64,000 nucleotides of DNA from assembly GCA_018806915.1 (NCBI GenBank), contig JAGKQI010000089.1:248001-312000 (forward strand), given 5' to 3'. Position numbers and translations under genes: made by a program. Numbering within the stretch: position 1 is the first letter of the stretch; each line of letters starts with the position of its first letter. This DNA comes from Phytophthora colocasiae (Eukaryota; Oomycota; Peronosporomycetes; Peronosporales; Peronosporaceae). Shown here piece after piece: positions 41,294-51,589 of this stretch. The notes beneath the pieces are model-generated. The model saw only the letters and a program-made list of their open reading frames with translations, did not search any database and was not told the origin of the DNA.

Positions 41294-41668
41294 ACTAGCG
41301 GATTGTCTTAAGGGGTTAAGTCGGGTTCCACCTTTCAACTTCTTACATTTTGAGGAAGTAGCAATATTCCAATCCGATAAATGCCAAAACAAGAAATGAC
41401 CTGCACGTTAGGGCTTCATCGCTTGTGTTTCACCGAAGTATATGTCACTGTATAGCCGCAATGTTGCGTGAAACACTATCGAGCAACAGGTTCTGATCGT
41501 CTCCCCATCTACTACCAGCATACCTGTTAGATTTCGCTTTTTGAGAGGATTCGACTTGAATATTGATCAAGTATTAAGCATTCCTGTCCTCTTATACGTC
41601 AGTAAGAAAGCAGTAGTAACTCGGCAGCGGGATCAGTCTCAAATTCCGACGCGCAATTCCACCCTTGA
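41294..41668. other. Interval between ankyrin copies
   Basis: It contains the 3' region of ankyrin gene 2. No other feature was found. Confidence 0.45.
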
Positions 41669-43525
41669 TCACTCCAATCGAACTCGTTTCGTGTCCAGCA
41701 ATGCCGCAGCATCCACATCTCCTGCTGCTCTCAAGCCAGCTATGATTGCTGTGATCCGTGCAGGACCACACCATTGACGCAAGTACTCGACCACATTCGC
41801 CTTTCCTGCCTTCGCAGCTTCTTCAAGCGCGTGAAATTGAGTATCCCACGGCTCGCTCTTTCCAAGTAGCACCCTTACCACTTCGACGTGCCCCAAACGT
41901 GCAGCTGTCAACAACCCAAGTCCATTGACTCCTCCATTCATTTCCTCTGAGAGGAATTTTACTAGTTCAGTAGTTCCACTTGCAACAGCTTCAGCAAACA
42001 ACTTACCCAGCTTCTGCTGGCTGATCAAACCGCGTTTCACAAACTCAAGTTTTCCCGCTTTTGCTAATTTGTCTGAAACTTCTAGCCCAGTATTTTCTTG
42101 AATAAACTCCAGTAGCACACTGAACGCGGCTTCACGTTCGTCCAGATACTCTTTGACAACACACGTGGTAATACTGTATTGGTAGCTACTTTCCTTTAGT
42201 AGCTTTACGGCCTCCACTTTGAACTTCGTGACAAATTCCGTCAACACATCGCGCAAGAAATATCCATCACAATACGTCGTGAGAAGACCCGCCATGTCGA
42301 GGTTCTTGTCTTCTAATGCTCTCTTCAAAGCCGGTTTGACACCGAACAAATCTGGAAAGCCAGGACTTGACGAAAACTCATTCAAAATCATTTTCACAAC
42401 CCCAGATTCTGAAAGAGCTGCTGCAATCTCCACGGCAAATTCAATTCTAGCCACGGGCATAGGAATGAGATGATGCATCAATGTCTTCACGGTGTGCTCA
42501 TTCCCACCAGCAACGGCTGATACTAATCTAGTGTAAGCCAATTCATCCGCTGGGTTGTCGAGATTGCCGAAGGGGTCATACTTGGCCAGTAACTCACGCT
42601 GATCTTTGTTTGCTGTTTCAGCCACACTCGCCACCTGGGAAGGCGAACAAAATCGAACGAGAAACTCTACCAAAGTGTTGCGGTTGTTAGCAACAGCCGC
42701 AGTAAGTGCACGACCAGCCCCACCTTCACCACAACTGCGCAAGAGCATAAAGACGACTTTCATGTGCCCTCCTTCCGCTGCTTTCACCACCGAGATATCA
42801 GCAGACAGTTCGATATAACCACCAAGTTCCAGCAGTAGAGTAAGGACATCGGCGTGTCCCGCAGCAGCAGCATGTTGAAGCCCATCAGCAACATAACTGT
42901 TGGGTCTTCGCACATTTTGAAGCAGAACTTTCATGACTTCAGTTAGACCGTTCTTCGCCGCAGCCTCCACCGCTGCAGTAACTACTTCTCGAGATTGGAT
43001 ATACATTTCCAGGCCAACAAGGTATTCCAATACTTGAATCTGTTCGTTCATCACCGCCGTCTCCACCAGATCTGTGAATTTCACGTAGAGCATCCTGTAC
43101 TGGGGCATAGAGTCTACTAAAAACTTTACGACACGGAGATGTCCAGCAGCAGCAGCAAACATCAAGGCCTCCATATACTTGAAAGAGCATCTGCCGTATA
43201 ACTGGAGCAACCACTCCACCACTTCCAGGTGGTTGTTGGCTGCAGCTCCGGTTAAAGCAGCAGCAGAGCAACCTTCCGATCGGTAGACGTACAACCATTT
43301 AACAATATCAAGGCGCCCTCGAGAGGCAGCTCCATCCATCGCACCAACGGTCCATGGCCGACAGGACTCGAAAACTTTGGTGACCAGCTGGAGGTCCAGA
43401 TAAACTGCGGCGTCGATGGTTGGCGGTACGAGGAAGCGGTTAATGATGTGGGGTATGTGTTCAATAGCCTGAAGCTTAGATGGGAGTGCGAGGGTGACAG
43501 TGGCAAGTAAGGGAAGCTCGGCCAT
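41669..43525 (-). CDS. Ankyrin-repeat protein 2
   Basis: A clean frame of 618 residues from ATG 43525 (MAELPLLATVTLALPSKLQAI); the open frame extends 33 codons further up without matching the family. It is colinear with the 35.4-37.3 kb protein from the first residue to the last (ALEEAAKAGKANVVEYLRQWCGPAR...LLDTKRVRLE). Modules such as GAMDGAASRGRLDIVKWLY, LTGAAANNHLEVVEWLLQ and AAAAGHADVLTLLLELGG are ankyrin-like. No catalytic domain. It is divergent from the mariner-like ORF at 43729 with a 203-bp shared upstream region. Confidence 0.86.
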   Translation of the reverse strand: MAELPLLATVTLALPSKLQAIEHIPHIINRFLVPPTIDAAVYLDLQLVTKVFESCRPWTVGAMDGAASRGRLDIVKWLYVYRSEGCSAAALTGAAANNHLEVVEWLLQLYGRCSFKYMEALMFAAAAGHLRVVKFLVDSMPQYRMLYVKFTDLVETAVMNEQIQVLEYLVGLEMYIQSREVVTAAVEAAAKNGLTEVMKVLLQNVRRPNSYVADGLQHAAAAGHADVLTLLLELGGYIELSADISVVKAAEGGHMKVVFMLLRSCGEGGAGRALTAAVANNRNTLVEFLVRFCSPSQVASVAETANKDQRELLAKYDPFGNLDNPADELAYTRLVSAVAGGNEHTVKTLMHHLIPMPVARIEFAVEIAAALSESGVVKMILNEFSSSPGFPDLFGVKPALKRALEDKNLDMAGLLTTYCDGYFLRDVLTEFVTKFKVEAVKLLKESSYQYSITTCVVKEYLDEREAAFSVLLEFIQENTGLEVSDKLAKAGKLEFVKRGLISQQKLGKLFAEAVASGTTELVKFLSEEMNGGVNGLGLLTAARLGHVEVVRVLLGKSEPWDTQFHALEEAAKAGKANVVEYLRQWCGPARITAIIAGLRAAGDVDAAALLDTKRVRLE

Positions 43526-43728
43526 GTTGATTCGTCTGGAGTGAAAAAGGAAAAAGTAGGCACTTGAGTCAAACCCCATCGGGTACCAACACGTCACAAG
43601 TTGAAGTTGTATTATGTGCACCACACAACATGGGCACAGTATTCGCTCTTTCAGCCAATCACAATGGTGAAGCCTAGTTGCGTCCAGTTGGAACTGTCTC
43701 CTCCACCCAGTACCAATTGAAGATTATC

Positions 43729-45126
43729 ATGGCGGAGCTGCCCGTTGTCACTGCTGAGTCCATACCGGAGGCTCTACTGGCCGTCACCGAGATAGCAACC
43801 GAAGTCCCTACTGAGAGCTCCAGCTCCTCCGACAAGAAAACGAGTGCGTGGAAAGAACGAGGAAGCAGGAATTTAACATACGATGAGCGTCGTGCCATGC
43901 TCGACTTCCTCATGCAGCGCCGGGTGGAAAACACCACGAAACTGGCGCGTCACGCCGTCACAGACGCAGCTACAGAGTTCGGTGTAGACCGTCGCACTGT
44001 CTCAAGGCTCTGGAAGCGCGCGGTGCAGAGCTTGGAGAAGGGCGACGAGGTGTGTGATGTCGCGTCACGGAAAGTCGGACGTCGAGGTCGTCGGAAGCGC
44101 GACTGGTCTGTGGAACTGGAGCGCGTCAAGGAGATCCCATTGGCTCAGAGAGGCTCTATCCGTGCATTGGCTACTGCTGTCGGTATCCCCAAAACGACAC
44201 TGTACGAACTACTGAAGGAGGATGGAGGTCCGTCCATTAACTCCATCAAGCCATCTCTTACAGACAAGAACAAGATCGAGAGACTTCGATACTGTGCCAT
44301 TAAAGTGAGAGCTAATGGTTTATTCGATGATATGCACAATGTGGTGCATATTAATATGAAATGGTTCTCGCTACCTCGAGACAAAAAGACGAGGGTCATG
44401 TTCATGGCGGCGGTGGCGAGACCGCAATGGGATCCACACAAGAACGAGTACTTTAATGGCAAAATAGGCACGTGGCCATTCGTACGGGAGGAGATACAAG
44501 ATGAAGATATGAAGCCATCGCAGCAAGAATCAGACAGAACGTTTGTACCGTTGGAGACTGTGACGAAGGAGGACGTACAGCGCATGATCACGGAATTAAT
44601 TGTCCCTGCCATTCGAGACAAGATGCCTGTGCACCTCATGCAAGGACCGATCTACATTCAACAAGATAGTGCTAAGATTCGTTGCTCTGGTGACGCGATG
44701 TTTGTTGAAGAAGGACGGAAGGATGGCTGGAGTATTCAGATGCAGAGCCTCCCGCCATATTCCCCTGACTTCACTGTGATGGACATTGCTCTCTTCAAGG
44801 CAATTCACACAGCATTAAAAGCATCGCCGCCTCCTTCTGTCAGCGCATTGGTATCAGGGCTTACGGAGTTGGTGTCGGGTGTGGAGCGGGCATTCGCGTC
44901 ATTGACTAGCGACCAGATCAACGACGCGTTCTTGTCGTTGCAAAAGGCGATGGAATGCACGATGCGAGTCCAAGGCTCCAACACGTACGAGCTTGGACCT
45001 ACAGGCAAAGAACAGCTTCAGTTGCAGGGCAGTTTACCTATAAGCATCTTGTGTGACCCTGATGCCATGTTGGCATGCAGAGCAGCGCTTGACGGCGTCA
45101 CCGAGGACATCCTCGATCCCCTTTGA
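43729..45126 (+). CDS. Tc1/mariner-type transposase-derived protein (copy 2)
   Basis: An unbroken frame of 465 residues from ATG 43729. It shares its plan with the 24.3-25.8 kb protein: HTH regions (ATEFGVDRRTVSRLWKRA and IRALATAVGIPKTTLYELL), a DDE-type core with NGLFDDMHNVVHINMKWF, IYIQQDSAKI and PPYSPDFTVMDIALFKAIH, and a C-terminal ASLTSDQINDAFLSLQKAMECTM. The first catalytic Asp is Asn here too (codon 44353-44355), while the second and third acidic positions are kept. It is only about 30-40% like copy 1 by eye, so the two are old relatives rather than recent duplicates. No inverted repeats were found. Confidence 0.8.
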   Translation: MAELPVVTAESIPEALLAVTEIATEVPTESSSSSDKKTSAWKERGSRNLTYDERRAMLDFLMQRRVENTTKLARHAVTDAATEFGVDRRTVSRLWKRAVQSLEKGDEVCDVASRKVGRRGRRKRDWSVELERVKEIPLAQRGSIRALATAVGIPKTTLYELLKEDGGPSINSIKPSLTDKNKIERLRYCAIKVRANGLFDDMHNVVHINMKWFSLPRDKKTRVMFMAAVARPQWDPHKNEYFNGKIGTWPFVREEIQDEDMKPSQQESDRTFVPLETVTKEDVQRMITELIVPAIRDKMPVHLMQGPIYIQQDSAKIRCSGDAMFVEEGRKDGWSIQMQSLPPYSPDFTVMDIALFKAIHTALKASPPPSVSALVSGLTELVSGVERAFASLTSDQINDAFLSLQKAMECTMRVQGSNTYELGPTGKEQLQLQGSLPISILCDPDAMLACRAALDGVTEDILDPL

Positions 45127-45249
45127 CAACATTGCATCAGCATCGATGTTAAACTGTAGTGGATGCTCAGACGAATGCAGGTGTATTAACCGTAGCTTGT
45201 TGCTCTTGTTTCTTCGACTGCTGCGAGTGCAGTTGAGATGACGCGCTAC

Positions 45250-47508
45250 TTACGCAACGAAAGGAGAATTAAGGTTCCACGCGATAAAGGCAAACACCTC
45301 GGACGTCTCCTCAATGATCTTAGTGGTGGGTTTGCCAGCACCGTGGCCGGACTTCGTGTCAATACGGATGAGCAAAGGGTTCGTCTGCGTCTCTGAGTTT
45401 CCGAGCTGGTACTGTAGCTCAGCAATGAGTTTGTACGAGTGCAGGGGAACAACGCGATCGTCATGGTCACCGGTAGTCAGGAGCACCGAAGGGAATCCAC
45501 CACGCTCTGCGAGCTTCTGCATGATTGGGTTATCTTCATGCGGCACGTTGTGCACAGGCGAGTAGCGACGAATGTAGTGGAAGTCGTCGGCAGTATCCGG
45601 ATCGCCGTACTCCGTGCGCCACGCGTGACCAATGGTGAACTTGTGGAAGCGAAGCATATCCATGACGCCCACAGCTCCAACAACACAACGGTAGAGACCA
45701 GGACGCTGGTTACTTGTGGCCGCTACTAGCAAGCCACCGTTGGATCCACCATGAATAGCGATCTTCTCTGTGTTCGTGTAGCCTTCCTTGATAAGATACT
45801 CAGCAGCACCGTGGAAGTCGTCGAACACATTCTGCTTCTTGTGCAGCATACCATCCTGGTGCCACTGCTCACCGTACTCACCTCCACCGCGCAGGATAGG
45901 CAACGCTAGCATACCGTTGAAGTGCTGGACGAACACGAGGCGCGACACACTAAAAACAGGTGTGAGCGAGATGTTGAATCCACCGTAGCCGTACAAATAC
46001 ACTGGAAGCTCGCCATTCTTCGGGATATTCTTGCGCTTCACAAGGAACATAGGAATCTTTGTGCCATCCTTGGAAGGGTAGAACACTTGCTCCGCCTCAA
46101 ACTGGCTTGCGTCGAATCTCTTCACCTTGGTTTCGCGGAAAAGCTCAGCGTCAGGCGCCGATCCTGGGGTTGCAGAGCTACTGGATAAGTCAATGCGGAA
46201 GATCGACCCCGGGTACAGGAACGAGATGAAGTGGTAGAACAGCTCCGACTCGGTGCGTTTGCTGGCAACCCCTACAGTGCCCATACTGGGCAGCGGGATT
46301 TCGTACTGGAACACCCCATCGAGATTGTACACGTGCAATTCATTGTGCACATCCTTAACGAGTTGCACAACCAACAGGTTCGGCGCCACAGGATGCACGC
46401 TCTCAATCACAATAGCGTCAGGTTGCTCGGGAATTACCTCTTCCCATACCGGCGCGTCCCCCAGTTTGGTACGCACCACACGTTCACGAGGAGCATCAGC
46501 GTTAGTCTTGAAGTAGTAGTAGTCTCCGTCGTTCAGAATGTACGAGAAGGCTGCGTCCATGTCGTCCACGAGCTTCGTCACCGGGATGGTTGAGTTGTTT
46601 GGTCCCTTCAGGAAGTTTTCAAAGTCGGCCAAGTCCGCCACGTGAACCATGTTGGCATTCTTGCATCCGTCTTGCACGTACAAGAGAAGCTTCTTACCGT
46701 CGTCCGAAACCTCCGCGCCAACATTGAATGTTGGTTCAGTTGGGTAAGCATAGACCAGCTTATCCTCGGACTGCGGGGTGTGCAGCTTGTGGTACCAGAG
46801 CTGGTGGTTCATGTTGGAGTCCGTCTCGGTTCCTCTCTTAGGCCTCTCTTCATCATCGTGCTTGTCTCCCTTCATCTTCTCCGGAGGTGGGTATCTAGAG
46901 TAGAAAAAACCCTTGTCATCATGTGTCCAGGAGATGCTGGAGAACTTGACCCACTCCACTGTATCGTCCAAGATCTTGTTATCGTCATGCACAGCCATCA
47001 CTTTGATGGTCTGCCAGTCCGATCCACCACGAGAGATACCGTGAGCAAAGAAGAGCTTTCCATCTTGAAGCTTGGCCTCCGAGAAAGCTCGACTAGAGAG
47101 TGCGGCTGTGCCGTCAGCAGAAAGGAGGTTGGGGTCTAGCAGCACACGTGGCTCTCCGTGCAGATCATCCTGGATGTACAACACACTCTGGTTCTGCAGT
47201 CCGTCGTTCTTAGAGAATACGTACTTCCCCCCATGCTTCCGAGGGGCCGAGAACTTCTCGTAGTTGAATAGTTCCGTCATACGGGCCTTCGTTTCGGCAA
47301 CACACGGCATCAGGCTAAGTGCGCGTTGAGTCACCTCATTCTGTTTCGTCACAAACTCAACTGTCTCGGGGGAGTCCGGGTCCTCCAGCCAGCGATACGG
47401 GTCCGCCACCTGCACACCATGTAACGTCTCTACTAGATCCCCACGACGCACAGCAGGGTACGTGAGCTTCTCGGCTAATAAGCCCGCAGTCTTCATCGCC
47501 TTCTTCAT
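45250..47508 (-). CDS. PREP: Prolyl oligopeptidase (S9A)
   Basis: A single-exon frame; the ATG at 47508 gives 752 residues, and another at 47550 adds 14. The N-terminal TYPAVRRGDLVETLHGVQVADPYRWLEDPDS is the classic S9A start. A seven-bladed propeller region follows. The C-terminal alpha/beta-hydrolase has the nucleophile Ser in IHGGSNGGLL, Asp in TTGDHDDRVVPLHS and His in KSGHGAGKPT. The enzyme cuts short proline-containing peptides after Pro in the cytosol. No signal peptide is seen. All catalytic residues are present, so it should be active. Close to full family length (about 710). Confidence 0.96.
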   Translation of the reverse strand: MKKAMKTAGLLAEKLTYPAVRRGDLVETLHGVQVADPYRWLEDPDSPETVEFVTKQNEVTQRALSLMPCVAETKARMTELFNYEKFSAPRKHGGKYVFSKNDGLQNQSVLYIQDDLHGEPRVLLDPNLLSADGTAALSSRAFSEAKLQDGKLFFAHGISRGGSDWQTIKVMAVHDDNKILDDTVEWVKFSSISWTHDDKGFFYSRYPPPEKMKGDKHDDEERPKRGTETDSNMNHQLWYHKLHTPQSEDKLVYAYPTEPTFNVGAEVSDDGKKLLLYVQDGCKNANMVHVADLADFENFLKGPNNSTIPVTKLVDDMDAAFSYILNDGDYYYFKTNADAPRERVVRTKLGDAPVWEEVIPEQPDAIVIESVHPVAPNLLVVQLVKDVHNELHVYNLDGVFQYEIPLPSMGTVGVASKRTESELFYHFISFLYPGSIFRIDLSSSSATPGSAPDAELFRETKVKRFDASQFEAEQVFYPSKDGTKIPMFLVKRKNIPKNGELPVYLYGYGGFNISLTPVFSVSRLVFVQHFNGMLALPILRGGGEYGEQWHQDGMLHKKQNVFDDFHGAAEYLIKEGYTNTEKIAIHGGSNGGLLVAATSNQRPGLYRCVVGAVGVMDMLRFHKFTIGHAWRTEYGDPDTADDFHYIRRYSPVHNVPHEDNPIMQKLAERGGFPSVLLTTGDHDDRVVPLHSYKLIAELQYQLGNSETQTNPLLIRIDTKSGHGAGKPTTKIIEETSEVFAFIAWNLNSPFVA

Positions 47509-48241
47509 CAGATGAGAGAATTGAAGTGAGATTAACGACCATCTATGCAAAATTACTTAACTGACCACAAAAGTTGGCTATTGGCCACTCTTTTAGGTGC
47601 GATTCTCATTGTTTCGCATCGCGTAATGTCATTTGATCCCCTCCCCTCATTTTCCTGGTCGCGCGGCCCCGTCTTCTTCCTACACACCAGAACATACATG
47701 TGCACCGCCTCTCAGCGTGCTGTAAGCTTCGGTGGATTCCGACGCGAAAAATAACAATAGGTTATGGATGAATATCATTAAGTCTCCGACTACACTAGAT
47801 CAAAGTATACTGAGAACTGGCCAATCAGACACTTTAGTTTTGGCGAATAATATCGCTCTCTTTTTGTCACCACGTATCGAGTCGTGAAATAATGACTAGA
47901 TATGTGTATCATGCAACAAATGAGTCGTATGCGTAGCATCACTTCCATTCTGCAACGACCAGTACAAACAGTTCAAGATCCACACGAGAATTTCGCGATG
48001 ATAACGACGACGTCTGCTTAGGCTGCTCTCACGAGCACGAAGTAAGACAGACGCAACGTTTGCGTGTAAGGCGAGTCTATCTTGATTCAATAACACCAAA
48101 AATATATGAGCACTTCACTTTCCACAAAATGTGAAGTAAGCAGGCAGATAGGAGCGAGCAACCGCAGTAGCGGAGAAGACCAAAACACACTTGTTTTCCA
48201 CGGAGAAGCTTTGGGATTGAGGGGGAAACCTCGCAGGTGAC
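47509..48241 (-). repeat. Copia 3' LTR region (minus strand), far end not defined
   Basis: On the minus strand a purine run TATAGAGGGGGT ends at 48243 and is followed by TGTCACCTGCGAGG at 48242, a typical polypurine tract and LTR start 3' to the RNase H region of the Copia element. The LTR should extend downward for several hundred bp, probably to about 47.8 kb, but its end could not be set because no second copy is in the window. Bases 47509-47760 next to prolyl oligopeptidase hold its promoter. Confidence 0.45.
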
Positions 48242-48501
48242 AACCCCCTCTATAGTTAAGAACATGCAGTATCCTAACAGTCATATGTAAGATAGTCACT
48301 CAAGAACTGAGACTGGGCACAGGCTTCTTCAACTCTGGAGCTGGAAGCTGACGGAGCTCGACACGTCATCTCCACACTCCCACTTCGAGTCCGCAGCTAT
48401 GCTTGCAGTAATTGGCTTCATCTCCATCTCCTTGTAGTTCGCAAACTACTCATGACCGTCTGCATTGCTATCCTCAATAGCCAGCGGCAACGGTACAACG
48501 T

Positions 48502-49972
48502 TCAACCGCTCTCGAAACTTTCGAAACAGAGTAGGACCCAGAGCCTTCGTAAAGATGCCAGCGAGGTCTCCGCTGACGGGCAGTAGCAAACTTTGAACTC
48601 TCCACGCTCGTGGAAGTCCCGAACTTTGTGGTACTTCAGGTCCACACTCTTCGTCTTGTAGTTGCCCTTAATTCCGGTCAACACGATAATAGTAGCCTGG
48701 TTGTCCTGGTACAGGATGGTAGGGTAGTGGCGCTTGAGCTTCAGCTCCTTGCACAGGTTGTACGTCCATATTATCATCGTTGAGCATTCGCTTGCAGCAA
48801 CGAACTCAGCACAGCACGTGTCGTCAGTAACAATCCGCTGCTTGCGGGACTTGTACGCGTAAGTACAGCCATTAAGCTGCAACACGTAGCCTGAGATGGA
48901 GTGTCTGTCCTCCTTCTCATTCCCAAGATCCGCATCTGCATATGCCACAAAGTGCAAGTCAGGCGTCCCCTTCTTTTCCCACACCAGTCCGTAGTCCATA
49001 GTTCCATGCAAGTACCTCAGCACTCGCTTGCCTATTGTGTAGTTCTCATGCGTGTAGTTGTTCAAGTACTTCCCCAGAGTGCGCACAGCATTAGCCATAT
49101 CAGGACGTGTGCACTGCACTAGGTACTGTAAACAACCAACCAAGACACGATAAGAAACATTAGGATCATTTAAATCTTCCGCATCGGACGTTGCAGTCAT
49201 CGGCAAAGCACCAAGAGTCTGTGGGGTAGCCACCGCTCTGCAATATGCCAAACCGACTGAGAATCTTCTCAATTTGGCTTCGCTGCGAGATCCACATCGC
49301 TTGGCCCACGATATAGTTGATCTCCATGCCCAGCAGCAAGCTCACCGATCCCAAGTCTTTAGTCTTGAACTTAGCTTCAAGCTCACTCAGTACTAACTTG
49401 ACGTTCTCTGCTTTCGCGGCAATGATAACATCGTCCACGTACACAGTCAGAAAGATAGGGCTTCCTCTCACTACACGCCAGTAAACACCATTATCCAACT
49501 TCGAACGTTTAAATCCACATGATCGTAAGTGCTCATCAAGTAGCTCGTACCAGATAAACGGAGCTTGTTTCAATCCATACAGACTGCGTAATAATCTGCA
49601 AACACGGCCACTTCCATCGTTAAAATACTCAGGGATCTCCATAAAAATTTCAACATCCTCCCCAAGCGGGCCATTCAAGAAGGCCGTAACAAAGTCAATG
49701 TGTTCACACTCTAGATCATAGTGTAATGCCAGCAACAACACTAACTTGACAGCTTCTTGCGAAACAACAGGCGCATAGGTTTCCCAGAAATCCACCCCAT
49801 AACGCTGTTGACAGCCCTTGATAGTGATCCGTGCACGATGACGAATTACATCACCCTTCGGGTTCCGTTTCCGCACGAAGATCCACTTGCTAGTCAACAC
49901 CTTCTTGCCCTTTGGACGATCCATCAATTTCCAGGTGTTGTTGCGCTTCAAGTCTGTGTACTCCTTCTCCAA
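48502..49972 (-). pseudogene. Copia reverse transcriptase and RNase H, frameshifted
   Basis: Minus-strand frame 49972-49166 is a Copia RT (RVT_2): NNTWKLMDRPKGKKVLTSKWIFV, YAPVVSQEAVKLVL, TAFLNGPL, LYGLKQAPFIWYELL and the active site LTVYVDDVIIAAK. After a frameshift near 49200, frame 49272-48502 gives CTRPDMANAVRTLGKYL and the RNase H domain (YADADLGNEKEDRHSISGYV, CCAEFVAASEC, YQDNQATI). The C-terminus is decayed. One or two frame changes prevent a single polyprotein. Confidence 0.85.
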
Positions 49973-50055
49973 AGCCTTCCACTTTACAGCATCAGGAGCT
50001 TGAAGAGCCTCCTGAACACTTGGAGGTTCTGTGAGTAAGTTGACTGCTTGTACGA

Positions 50056-51580
50056 CTAAGCTTGAAGGAATCTCGACTTCATAGTCCTGTAGTCGAACAT
50101 TCGGGCGTCGAATACGTGAAGACCGGCGAAACGATGTAGCTGCTCGCGTGGCGTCGTCTCTCCACCATCGGCTTCGTCGTCTGCCTCACTATCCGTATCA
50201 ATAAAGCCTTCGTAAGCTGTAATGCGCCCCAATAATTCTGCGGGATCACCAAAACTAACACCATCGTCTTCGATATCACCCGTTTCAATTTCAACACTCG
50301 CAAAATTACCACTGTCCTGGTCTCCCACTGAAGGTGAAGATTCTCGATCCGTTGGCGTTCTGGTTGCTGCTAATTGACTGCTGTTAGGCGAGTCTGCAAC
50401 CCCATCTACACCTTCTTCACGATATTGAACCTCCCGCTGTGAAGGCGCACCTTCTAGCTGAAGTACATCCATGGATGTCGACAGATCTCCTGCCTCAGCA
50501 GAATCCACCGGAACCTCTAGCTCACTTTCAGGCCAACAACCAGGCGCACCTGACGTGACAAGAGCAGCAGGTCCACTTCGTTCTCCAGAACGACAACCAA
50601 AACCAGCATACATTTTACAGCGTTGACGCTTCGATGGACCATCAATCTCATCTTGAGCATTCCTCTTTATATCTGGCACTTCTCGATTTAAGACTGGTAA
50701 GCGCACGTACGGGATGATAGTAGGCAAAACATGCCTCCCTCGACCATAACGATTGGATAGCAACTTGGCTACATAGGAAGACTCCACTGTCCAGTCCTCT
50801 TCAAATTCCACTGAACGAACTTCCACAATGTTTCCAGTTATCAGGTGTAAGACTCTGTAGCTCTCAGAATGCTTTGCGTACCCTACAAAAAGTCCCGGCT
50901 TACCCGGATTCTCCAGTTTGCTTGCACGCAATACATTTGGCGTGAAGATGAACACAATACAGCCCCACGTCCGCAGTGAGGTCAAGTCTGGTCGTTCTCC
51001 AAACCTACGAGAGTACGGAGTCTCTCCACCGAGTGCAGTGTTTCCGCTGATGTTCATCACTTCAAGTGCAAAATGAAATGCTTCACCCCAAAGTAGCCAC
51101 GGCATATTGGCCACTGTCAACAAACATCGAACACGAGAAAGCACCACGCCATTCATTCTCTCGACTAAGCCGTTTTCTTCCGGACTATACGAATTCGTCG
51201 TCGTTTACTCAATACCATTGGACCGGAGAAACACCTTCAGTTTGTTGTTGAAGAGCTCCTTGACTTGATCGGAGTTGAACACCTCAATGTTGTTCCCTTG
51301 CGCAAGCACCCACTTTAAGTGCTCCATGACCGCATCTGATGCATTCTTCTTTCGATACAGTAGAAACCCCCACAAGTAGCGACTGACTTCGTCCTGAACT
51401 AACTGGAAATGCTTGTATCCATCATAAGTGATTTCATCCACATAGTCCATGTCACTCATCAACTTCTGGAACGATTGAGTCACTCGGCGAGTTACAGTCT
51501 TCTTATAGGACATGCGAATCATCTTTGCAGCTATACACGACCAGCAAGGTGAATTAGTATCCACCATTTGACTACTAGCA
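50056..51580 (-). pseudogene. Copia integrase with one nonsense codon
   Basis: The pre-integrase zinc region (CWSCIAAKMIRMSYKK) begins near 51545. It is followed by the DDE core: MSDMDYVDEITYDG, VFNSDQVKELF and, after an in-frame TAA at 51205-51207, TTTNSYSPEENGLVERMNG and NMPWLLWGEAFHFALEV. The stop replaces what is Tyr in such elements. The frame then runs to 50056 through a long acidic Ser-rich linker. The 5' side of this frame is joined without a stop to the coiled-coil ORF. Confidence 0.85.
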
Positions 51581-51589
51581 GGGGTGCGA

